Made by a program: the position numbers and the translations under genes. A model generated the notes under the pieces. That model was not told where the DNA came from. It saw only the letters and a program-made list of their open reading frames with translations, and did no database searches. From the NCBI GenBank assembly GCA_035546355.1, contig DATKEH010000403.1:1-8330 (forward strand): 8,330 bases of DNA, in the 5' to 3' direction. Within the stretch, counting starts at the first letter, position 1; each line of letters begins with the position of its first letter. Source of the DNA: DATKEH01 sp035546355 (GTDB taxonomy: Bacteria > Acidobacteriota > Thermoanaerobaculia > Multivoradales > JAIOJS01). Positions 1 through 5,290 of this stretch are shown here, piece after piece.

Positions 1-295
1 CGGGGACCAGCCCCAGCACCACCAGCAGGCCGTAGATCACGGCCACCGACTTGAGGTAGGTGCGGCTCGCCGCCAGCGTGCGGTAGGCGACGAAGCCCCA
101 GACCCCGAACAGCAGGTGCACCAGGTTGTGCAGCACGTTGACCGGGAACAGCCCCAGCAGGTAGCCGTAGCCGCTGTCCACGGTCAGCTCGGGCGCGCCC
201 GGGGGCGGCGCCTGGGTCGCTCCCGGCACGAAGGCCAGGATGGCGATGGCGGTGAACACGATGCCGAAGATCAGGGCGATCGTCTTCGCGTTCAT
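1..295 (-). CDS. DUF4383-like small membrane protein, C-terminally cut by window edge
   Basis: The first 98 codons are visible, starting at an ATG (295-293) and running open off the left edge; the stop lies outside. The protein is hydrophobic. A first membrane segment covers about residues 4-24, a Pro-rich loop (28-36) follows, a second segment covers about 45-70, and a third begins near residue 83. The second segment holds FPVNVLHNLVHLLFG (50-64). An Asn/His-rich helix of this form (LHNLVH followed by G) is the hallmark I associate with DUF4383 membrane proteins, whose function is unknown. A strong Shine-Dalgarno sequence six bases upstream fixes the start. It follows lnt on the same strand after 110 bases that include a hairpin repeat, so it may be a separate transcription unit. 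I call the family from motif recognition, not from a profile search, and propose no biochemical role. Confidence 0.72.
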   Translation of the reverse strand, partial: MNAKTIALIFGIVFTAIAILAFVPGATQAPPPGAPELTVDSGYGYLLGLFPVNVLHNLVHLLFGVWGFVAYRTLAASRTYLKSVAVIYGLLVVLGLVP

Positions 296-301
296 GTCCC
301 T

Positions 302-309
302 CCTCCTTT
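302..309 (-). promoter_or_regulatory. Ribosome binding site of the DUF4383-like gene
   Basis: Read on the minus strand this is AAAGGAGG, a near-perfect Shine-Dalgarno sequence with a six-base spacer to the ATG at 295. It is among the strongest in the window and decides the start of the gene. Confidence 0.8.
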
Positions 310-364
310 CCGACGGATGGTACCCCGACGCTAACACGATTGGGGAGAGAGGGATAGATCCCCC

Positions 365-394
365 GGGCGGGCGCGGAGGCCCGCCCCTACGACG
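365..394 (-). repeat. Palindromic hairpin repeat, copy A (downstream of lnt)
   Basis: Two perfect 8-base arms, GGGCGGGC (365-372) and GCCCGCCC (379-386), flank the loop GCGGAG (373-378). A tail CTACGACG (387-394) follows. On the minus strand it reads GTCGTAGGGG and then the hairpin, beginning 12 bases after the lnt stop codon. Copy B at 5211-5240 has the same architecture, loop and tail. There is no T-run, so it is not a canonical intrinsic terminator, although it could still cap the 3' end of the lnt mRNA. It looks like a REP-type dispersed repeat. Copy number elsewhere in the genome cannot be seen from here. Confidence 0.7.
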
Positions 395-405
395 TTCGCG
401 GCTCC

Positions 406-1878
406 CTACCCCATCGGCTGCCAGGCCGAGAGGCGGCGGCGGGCGGCCCACAGGGCGGCCGCGGTGAGCAGCAGCGAGAGGGCCGGGGCCAACCAGGGGG
501 CGCGGGCGAAGGGGGTGAGGCCGGTGGCGCCGCGGACGCGGCCGCGCAGCAGGCCCTCGTCGAAGGGGCCGAGCTGCGCCTCGACGCCGCCGTCGGCGGC
601 GACCAGGGCGGAGATGCCGGTGATGGCGGCGCGCGCCAGCGGGCGGCGGGTCTCGGCGGCGCGGAAGCGGGCGGCACGGAAGTGCTGCCAGGGCGCCGAG
701 GTGTCGCCGTACCAGGCGTCGTTGGTGATGGTCACCAGGGTGGTGGCGCCGGCCCGCACCGCCTCGGCCACCTCGCCGGGGAAGGTGATCTCGAAGCAGA
801 TCGCCACCCCCAGCCGCTCGCGCCCCCAGGGCAGCAGGGTGAGCTCGTCGGCGGCGGTGAAGTCGCCGGCGTTGCGCGCCAGGGTGCCGGCGAAGGGCAG
901 CAGGCGGCGGCCCGGCACGTACTCGCCGAACGGCACCAGCTTGCGCTTGTCGTAGCGTTCGAAGCCGCCGCCCGGGCTCAGCAGCAGGGCGGCGTTGCGG
1001 GTGCCGTCGTCCTCGTCCCAGGCGGTGTTGAGCAGCAGCGGGCAGCCGGCGGCGACCAGCGCCGAGAGGTCCTGGCGCAGCTCCGGCTCCCCCTGGTAGC
1101 TGAACGGCCAGGCGGCGCTCTCGGGCCAGATCACCAGCGCCTCGGGGGCGTCGCACGCCTGGCGCGACATCTCGAGCACCTTCTGGTAGTTGGCCAGCAC
1201 CACCGGCCAGTCGACCGCGGTCAGGTTGGGGATGTTGGGCTGCAGCACCCGCACCGGCTGGCCGGCGTGGGGCGACCACCCCGGGTCGGCGGTGGCGAAG
1301 CGGCCGGCGACGGCCAGCAGCAGCAGCGGCGCCAGCACCCCCACCAGTGCCACCGGCCAGCGGCGGCGGGCGACGCCGAGGGCGATGCCGGCGTTGGCCC
1401 ACAGCACCAGGTAGCCGACGCCCCAGGGGCCGATCCAGGCGGCCAGCGGCAGCGCGCCGGGGACGTCGACCCAGGCGTAGGCGGCGAGGTTCCAGGGGAA
1501 GCCGCCGAGGAACCAGCCGCGCACCCACTCGAGCGCCACCCACAGCGCCGGCAGCCCCCACAGCGCCACCCAGGTGCGGCGCCGCCAGATCTTGCCGCCG
1601 AGCCAGCCGAAGACGGCGCCGTAGAGGCCGAGAAAGGCGGCGAGCAGGGCGAGCAGCGGCATCGCCAGCCACCAGGAGAGGCCGCCGAAGGTGACCAGCG
1701 TCGGGCCTATCCAGGGGATGGCGGTGAGCCAGTAGACGAAGCCGTGCAGCCACCCCCAGCGCGCCGGGCGGGCGCTGCCGAGCAGCAGCATCAGGGGGGT
1801 GAGCGCCAGCCAGGGCGCCACCCGCAGCGGCTCGGCCTCGAACTGCAGCGCCCACAGCCAGCCGCCGGCGGCGGCCAT
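406..1878 (-). CDS. lnt: Apolipoprotein N-acyltransferase
   Basis: Lnt is an inner-membrane enzyme that transfers an acyl chain from phospholipid to the N-terminal cysteine of apolipoproteins, the last step of lipoprotein maturation. From the ATG at 1878 the protein has 490 residues. A multi-helix membrane region covers about 1-195, a periplasmic carbon-nitrogen hydrolase domain about 207-450, and a C-terminal helix about 460-480. The catalytic triad is visible: Glu253 in WPES, Lys311 in YDKRKLVPFGE, Cys361 in AICFE. Glu319 and Glu363 match further residues essential in the E. coli enzyme. The start is doubtful. The open frame continues upstream, and aligned with E. coli Lnt from memory, this ATG falls inside the first transmembrane helix. 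No ATG, GTG or TTG lies between 1878 and the SPOR stop; a CTG at 2004, overlapping that stop as CTGA, would give 532 residues. Neither candidate has a good Shine-Dalgarno sequence. The stop is TAG at 408-406. Confidence 0.95.
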   Translation of the reverse strand: MAAAGGWLWALQFEAEPLRVAPWLALTPLMLLLGSARPARWGWLHGFVYWLTAIPWIGPTLVTFGGLSWWLAMPLLALLAAFLGLYGAVFGWLGGKIWRRRTWVALWGLPALWVALEWVRGWFLGGFPWNLAAYAWVDVPGALPLAAWIGPWGVGYLVLWANAGIALGVARRRWPVALVGVLAPLLLLAVAGRFATADPGWSPHAGQPVRVLQPNIPNLTAVDWPVVLANYQKVLEMSRQACDAPEALVIWPESAAWPFSYQGEPELRQDLSALVAAGCPLLLNTAWDEDDGTRNAALLLSPGGGFERYDKRKLVPFGEYVPGRRLLPFAGTLARNAGDFTAADELTLLPWGRERLGVAICFEITFPGEVAEAVRAGATTLVTITNDAWYGDTSAPWQHFRAARFRAAETRRPLARAAITGISALVAADGGVEAQLGPFDEGLLRGRVRGATGLTPFARAPWLAPALSLLLTAAALWAARRRLSAWQPMG

Positions 1879-2004
1879 CAGCGGCGTCAGCAGCGGCAGG
1901 CGGAAGGCGGGCTCGGTGAGGCGGCCGGCGGGCGCGGCGGCGGGGGTGGCGGCGGCCGGCTCGCTCGCCGCCGGCGCGGGCGGGTGCGGCGGCCGCTCGC
2001 TCAG
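1879..2004 (-). other. Probable N-terminal extension of lnt (in-frame, possible CTG start at 2004)
   Basis: These 126 bases are in frame with lnt and have no stop. They encode an Ala/Pro-rich segment followed by AFRLPLLTPL, which reads directly into the ATG at 1878 and completes a plausible first transmembrane helix. CTG is the only start-like codon adjacent to the SPOR stop, and the tetranucleotide CTGA (2004-2001) mimics the ATGA coupling seen between nfeD and slipin in this window. No Shine-Dalgarno sequence stands out upstream. If the segment is not translated, it is simply the gap between SPOR and lnt. Confidence 0.45.
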
Positions 2005-2717
2005 GGGGCGGTGATCCAGGTGTCGACCCGGAAGTCGCGCCGTACCCGCGCGGCGACGGCCTCGGCCTCGTCGCGCGCCGTGAAGGGGCCGATGCGCACC
2101 CGGTACATCGTGTCGCGGCCGGCCTCGGCCGGCGACAGGTAGGCGGTGAACCCGGCCCCGCGCAGCCGGTCGAGCAGCTTGCGCGCCTGCTCCTGGTCGC
2201 GCGAGGAGAAGACCTGGATGATCAGCGAGCCCGCCGGCATCGCCGCCTCGGGGGCGCCCGGCGCGGCGGCTCCCGGGCTGGCCGGCTGCTGCCCCGCCGG
2301 CGGGAGGTTGGCCGGCGGCTCGGCCGGCGGGCGGTCGGGCTGCGCCGGGGCGCCGACGTCGGCCGGCGCCCCCTCCTCGCCCTCGTCGGGCCCCGCCTCG
2401 AGCCCGAGGTCCTGCGCCAGGGTGGTGTCGGGGTTGGGCTCGCGGGCCAGCTTCTCGAGGTCGGGGCGCTCGGCGGGGGCCGGCGCCTGGCCGCCGCGGT
2501 TGAAGAACTCGAACTCCTCGGCCTCCTGCTCGAGCGGCGATTCGGCGACCTGCTCCTCGGCGGCGGGGGCGGCGGCGGCGCGCGCCGGCTCCCCCTTCCC
2601 CACGTACACGCCGGCGAAGAACGCCGCCACCACGCACACCAGCAGGATGACGAAGGCGATCAGCACCTGCCGATTGGTGAGGGCGATCTCGTAGTAGCTG
2701 GGCTCGTGCTCGTGCAA
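2001..2717 (-). CDS. SPOR-domain inner-membrane protein
   Basis: This is a 238-residue bitopic membrane protein. Residues 1-16 are a short cytoplasmic tail, 17-39 a single transmembrane helix, 40-162 a long Ala/Pro/Glu-rich and probably disordered periplasmic linker, and about 163-236 a SPOR domain. The domain begins GSLIIQVFSSRDQEQARKL and contains YRVRIGPF (205-212), the typical second half of the fold. SPOR domains bind peptidoglycan stripped of stem peptides and often bring proteins to the division site, so a role in envelope growth or division is likely; the specific partner is unknown. It resembles FtsN and DedD in architecture only. The start is TTG (2717-2715), supported by a Shine-Dalgarno sequence six bases upstream. 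The stop TGA (2003-2001) sits against the lnt reading frame, so the two genes are probably cotranscribed. Confidence 0.9.
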   Translation of the reverse strand: MHEHEPSYYEIALTNRQVLIAFVILLVCVVAAFFAGVYVGKGEPARAAAAPAAEEQVAESPLEQEAEEFEFFNRGGQAPAPAERPDLEKLAREPNPDTTLAQDLGLEAGPDEGEEGAPADVGAPAQPDRPPAEPPANLPPAGQQPASPGAAAPGAPEAAMPAGSLIIQVFSSRDQEQARKLLDRLRGAGFTAYLSPAEAGRDTMYRVRIGPFTARDEAEAVAARVRRDFRVDTWITAP

Positions 2718-2723
2718 GGGGTG

Positions 2724-2728
2724 CTCCC
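2724..2728 (-). promoter_or_regulatory. Ribosome binding site supporting the TTG start of the SPOR gene
   Basis: On the minus strand this is GGGAG, six bases before the TTG at 2717. It supports the non-ATG start, which also leaves the transmembrane helix whole. Confidence 0.55.
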
Positions 2729-2758
2729 GAGGGTGGCCCGCGGCCGCGGGGCCGGGCG

Positions 2759-2783
2759 GCCGGGACCCCTAGGCTATCCCGGC
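2759..2783 (-). terminator. Hairpin after the slipin gene, possible terminator or mRNA 3' end
   Basis: A perfect 7-base inverted repeat, GCCGGGA (2759-2765) and TCCCGGC (2777-2783), flanks an 11-base loop centred on CCTAGG. It begins 21 bases after the slipin stop codon. There is no T-run after it, so factor-independent termination is doubtful. Short GC dyads also arise easily by chance at this base composition. Confidence 0.3.
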
Positions 2784-2804
2784 GCGGGCGACCGCGCTAC
2801 CGGC

Positions 2805-3575
2805 TCACTCCGACTCCGGCGGCTTCTTGAGCAGCCCCATGCCGGCGAAGATGTCGATCGGGATCGGGAAGATGATCGTCGAGTTCTTCTCCGCCGAGAT
2901 CTCGGTCAGAGTCTGCAGGTAGCGCAGCTGCAGCGTGGTCGGGTTGCGGGAGATGATCGTCGCCGCCTCGGCGAGCTGCTTGGAGGCCTGGAACTCCCCC
3001 TCGGCGTGGATGACCTTGGCCCGCTTCTCGCGCTCGGCCTCGGCCTGGCGGGCCATGGCGCGCTGCATCTCCTGCGGCAGGTCGACGTGCTTGACCTCGA
3101 CCATCGCCACCTTGACGCCCCAGGGGTCGGTCTGCGTGTCGATGATCTCCTGCAGCTGCTCGTTGAGCTTGTCGCGCTCGGACAGCAGATGGTCGAGCTC
3201 GGCGGTGCCCAGCACCGAGCGCAGCGTGGTCTGCGACAGCTGGCTGGTGGCGTAGAGGAAGTTCTCGACCTCCACCACCGCCCTGAGCGGGTCGATGACG
3301 CGGAAGTAGACCACCGCGTTGACCTTCACCGACACGTTGTCGCGGGTGATGATGTCCTGCGACGGCACGTCGAGCACCACGGTGCGCAGCGACACCCGCA
3401 CCGCCCGGTCGATGATCAACCACACCAGGGTGATGCCCGGGCCCTTGGGCTTGTCCACCAGGCGCCCGAGGCGGAAGACCACCAGGCGCTCGTACTCGGT
3501 GACGATCCGGATGCTCAGGATCACGTAGCCGATGATGAGCAGGACGAACAGTCCGATACAGCCGATCGCACTCAT
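2805..3575 (-). CDS. Slipin (SPFH/stomatin/prohibitin family membrane protein)
   Basis: The 256-residue protein has one N-terminal membrane helix (about 4-24), an SPFH domain (about 25-190; note EYERLVVFRLGR, 27-38), an Ala/Glu-rich helical segment likely to form a coiled coil (168-206), and a conserved hydrophobic tail STIIFPIPIDI (232-242). Slipins oligomerise in ordered membrane microdomains and scaffold or regulate membrane proteins. Length and architecture match typical bacterial and archaeal slipins. The start ATG (3575-3573) overlaps the stop of the NfeD gene as ATGA and has a strong Shine-Dalgarno sequence inside the NfeD coding region. This arrangement is the known nfeD-slipin operon. 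In the Pyrococcus pair PH1510/PH1511 the NfeD protease cuts the stomatin in its hydrophobic C-terminal part, and residues 232-241 here are the probable counterpart. Confidence 0.94.
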   Translation of the reverse strand: MSAIGCIGLFVLLIIGYVILSIRIVTEYERLVVFRLGRLVDKPKGPGITLVWLIIDRAVRVSLRTVVLDVPSQDIITRDNVSVKVNAVVYFRVIDPLRAVVEVENFLYATSQLSQTTLRSVLGTAELDHLLSERDKLNEQLQEIIDTQTDPWGVKVAMVEVKHVDLPQEMQRAMARQAEAEREKRAKVIHAEGEFQASKQLAEAATIISRNPTTLQLRYLQTLTEISAEKNSTIIFPIPIDIFAGMGLLKKPPESE

Positions 3576-5089
3576 GCCAGGTCTCCTCCGCTAGCCGGGT
3601 GCGCGTTGGCCGGCCCGCCGCCAGCGGCGGCAGGCGGTGTCAGCGGCCGCACCCTCAGGTTCATTCCCTCGACTCCCACTACCTCCACCTCCTGCCCGGG
3701 CGCCACCGGCTCGGCGGCGACGGCGCGCCAGATCTCGCCGTGCACGAAGACCTTGCCCCGCGGCGCCAGGGATCCCCGTGCCACCCCCGTCTTCCCCACC
3801 AGGCCCTCGCTGCCGGTCGTCACCCGGGCGCCGTGGGTGCGCACCACCAGCGTCGCCAGAAACACCGCCGTGACCAGCACCGAGGCCGTCATCCCGCCGA
3901 TCAGCCACAGGCTGACGCGGATCGCCGGGTCGGGGCTCTTGAACAGCATCAGCGAGCCGAGCACCAGCGACACCACGCCGCCGACGGTGAGCAGCCCGTA
4001 GCTCGCCACCTTGATCTCGGCGATGAACAGCAGCACGGCGAGCAGCATCAGCGCCACGCCGGCGTAGTTGAGCGGCAGCACCGACAGGGCGTAGAAGGCG
4101 AGCAGCAGGCAGATCGCGCCCACCACCCCGGGCAGGATGGCGCCGGGGTTGGCGAACTCGAAGTAGAGCCCCAGGAACCCCAGGGACATCAGGATGTAGG
4201 CGACGTTGGGGTGGGCTATCGCCGACAGCAGTCGCTGCACGGGCGTCATCTCGACGCGGTGGACGGCGGCGCCGGCGGTGGCGAGCAGGTAGCTCTCGCC
4301 GTCACCCTTCTCGACGGTGCGGCCGTCGATCTCGGCCAGCAGCCGCGGCAGCGAGGGGGCGATCAGGTCGATCAGCCCGCTCTCCAGCGCCTCCTCGGCG
4401 GTGAACGAGCGGCTCTCGACCACCGCTGCCTCCGCCAGCTCGACGTCGCGCCCCTTGCGCGCGGCGAGCGAGCGGATGGTGGCCGCCGCGTCCTGCTCCA
4501 CCTTCTCCCCGAGCGTGCCCTCGATGTTCTCCCCCTGGCCGCCCACCGGGTGCGCGGCGCCGGTGTTGGTGCCGGGCGCCATCGCCGCCACGTCGGCGGC
4601 CATCAGCAGGAAGAACCCCGCCGAGGCGGCCTGGGCGCCGGAGGGCGCCACCCACACCACCACCGGCAGCTCGGCGCCGAGCATGGCGGTGGTCATCTCG
4701 CGGGTCGACTCGAGGAGCCCGCCGGGGGTGGCGAGCTCGATCACCAGCGCCTGGGCGCGGCGCGCCTGGGCGGTGGCGATCGCCTCCTGCACCACCTCGC
4801 TCGCCACCGGGTGGATGATGCTGCGGATGGCCACCACCACCACCTCGTTGTCGGGGTGGGCGGCGGGGCGGGCGGCGTCGGCGTCGTCAGGGGGAGCGGC
4901 GGTGTCGGCGGGAGCGGCGGCGGCGGCGGGAGCGGACGGGGCGTCGGCCGGCGGGTCGGCCGCCCGTTGCTGCGGCGGCGCGGCGGCCCCCTGGGCCAGC
5001 GCAGGGGCCGGCGGCAGGGCGACGAGCGCCAGGGCCAGGAGCGCGGGGGCGCTCCCGGAGATGCGGCGGAGGGAGCGGCGGAGTCGCAT
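3572..5089 (-). CDS. NfeD family membrane-bound serine protease (ClpP-like)
   Basis: This is a full-length NfeD of 505 residues. It has a signal peptide (1-32, likely cut after ALA), an Ala/Pro-rich linker (33-80), a ClpP/crotonase-like protease domain (about 83-280), four or five membrane helices (about 292-417), and a C-terminal OB-fold NfeD domain (about 425-483). The nucleophile is probably Ser156 in GAQAASAGFF and the general base Lys196 in GEKVEQD, matching the Ser-Lys dyad of Pyrococcus 1510-N. MAPGTNTGAAHPVG (170-183) is a family signature. I chose the ATG at 5089 over an in-frame GTG at 5137: it has GAGGA seven bases upstream and begins directly with the Arg-rich signal peptide. The gene overlaps slipin by four bases, so the two are translationally coupled. 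Membrane quality control with slipin is the likely job; the natural substrates are unknown. Confidence 0.93.
   Translation of the reverse strand: MRLRRSLRRISGSAPALLALALVALPPAPALAQGAAAPPQQRAADPPADAPSAPAAAAAPADTAAPPDDADAARPAAHPDNEVVVVAIRSIIHPVASEVVQEAIATAQARRAQALVIELATPGGLLESTREMTTAMLGAELPVVVWVAPSGAQAASAGFFLLMAADVAAMAPGTNTGAAHPVGGQGENIEGTLGEKVEQDAAATIRSLAARKGRDVELAEAAVVESRSFTAEEALESGLIDLIAPSLPRLLAEIDGRTVEKGDGESYLLATAGAAVHRVEMTPVQRLLSAIAHPNVAYILMSLGFLGLYFEFANPGAILPGVVGAICLLLAFYALSVLPLNYAGVALMLLAVLLFIAEIKVASYGLLTVGGVVSLVLGSLMLFKSPDPAIRVSLWLIGGMTASVLVTAVFLATLVVRTHGARVTTGSEGLVGKTGVARGSLAPRGKVFVHGEIWRAVAAEPVAPGQEVEVVGVEGMNLRVRPLTPPAAAGGGPANAHPASGGDLA
3583..3589 (-). promoter_or_regulatory. Ribosome binding site of the slipin gene, inside nfeD
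   Basis: On the minus strand this is GGAGGAG, seven bases before the ATG at 3575 and within the last codons of the NfeD gene. It lets slipin be translated efficiently despite the four-base overlap and confirms the chosen start. Confidence 0.75.
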
Positions 5090-5096
5090 CGGTGCG

Positions 5097-5101
5097 TCCT
5101 C
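5097..5101 (-). promoter_or_regulatory. Ribosome binding site deciding the nfeD start
   Basis: On the minus strand this is GAGGA, seven bases before the ATG at 5089. No comparable sequence precedes the alternative GTG at 5137. Confidence 0.6.
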
Positions 5102-5210
5102 AGTATATGGCGTGCCGCGGGCAAGCGGCGCGCTCACCTGACGATACGGGCGGCAGGCGGGAGGTATTCGCGCCGCCCCTCGATGCCGTGGCCGTGCTGC
5201 GCCCCACCCC

Positions 5211-5240
5211 GGGCCGGCGCGGAGGCCGGCCCCTACGACG
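5211..5240 (-). repeat. Palindromic hairpin repeat, copy B (between protease gene and nfeD)
   Basis: The arms GGGCCGGC (5211-5218) and GCCGGCCC (5225-5232) pair perfectly over 8 bases around the loop GCGGAG (5219-5224), followed by the tail CTACGACG (5233-5240). Loop, tail and arm length are identical to copy A. The only differences are one base in each arm, and those two bases pair with each other. Similarity to copy A continues a little past the tail (TTCG after CTACGACG in A, after CTACGACGG in B). Confidence 0.72.
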
Positions 5241-5269
5241 GTTCGGAGACTCCCCTCCGGTCGTAGGGG
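5230..5269. repeat. Head-to-head repeat pair forming a compound stem-loop
   Basis: CCCCTACGAC (5230-5239) and GTCGTAGGGG (5260-5269) are perfect inverted repeats, formed by the tails of copies B and C facing each other. Inside them CGGAG (5244-5248) pairs with CTCCG (5255-5259) around a 6-base loop, leaving a 4-base bulge at 5240-5243. The whole could fold as a 10 + 5 base-pair stem in RNA of either strand. It lies 11 bases after the tricorn-family stop codon and could stabilise or end that mRNA. No T-run follows. Confidence 0.6.
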
Positions 5270-5290
5270 CGGGCCTCTCCTACCGCCCGC
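5259..5290 (+). repeat. Palindromic hairpin repeat, degenerate copy C overlapping the protease stop codon
   Basis: The sequence GTCGTAGGGG then CGGGCCTC (5260-5277) on the plus strand matches the reverse complement of copy A over 18 bases, so C is in the opposite orientation to A and B. Beyond this the loop and second arm have diverged: only GCGGGC (5269-5274) still pairs, with GCCCGC (5285-5290), around a 10-base loop. The second arm lies in the coding end of the tricorn-family gene and spans its TAG (5282-5280), so the last residues of that protein are encoded within the element. Confidence 0.55.

Noticed and set aside
317..322. TACCAT on the minus strand as a -10 element for the DUF4383-like gene
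   Set aside because: Only four of six consensus matches, no -35 partner, and too close to the ribosome binding site.
682..2142. 486-codon plus-strand open frame opposite lnt
   Set aside because: Low-complexity Gln/Gly/Ala translation without recognisable domains; antisense shadow of lnt.
406..2637. Extending lnt to an ATG at 2637 (743 residues)
   Set aside because: The first 210 or so residues would be an out-of-frame copy of the SPOR gene, Arg/Gly-rich nonsense; the SPOR frame there is clearly real.
2737..2750. 14-base perfect palindrome CCCGCGGCCGCGGG upstream of the SPOR gene as an operator
   Set aside because: A palindrome built only of G and C is quite likely by chance at this composition, and there is no second copy or promoter nearby.
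5102..5107. TATACT on the minus strand as a -10 promoter element for nfeD
   Set aside because: A start site about 7 bases downstream would fall inside the ribosome binding site, and no -35 match sits at proper spacing.
5090..5137. In-frame GTG at 5137 as the nfeD start
   Set aside because: No Shine-Dalgarno sequence precedes it, and it would put 16 residues ahead of a well-formed signal peptide.
3599..5266. 555-codon plus-strand open frame opposite nfeD
   Set aside because: Its composition (His, Gln, Gly and Arg repeats) is that of an antisense shadow, while the minus-strand frame encodes a clear NfeD protein.
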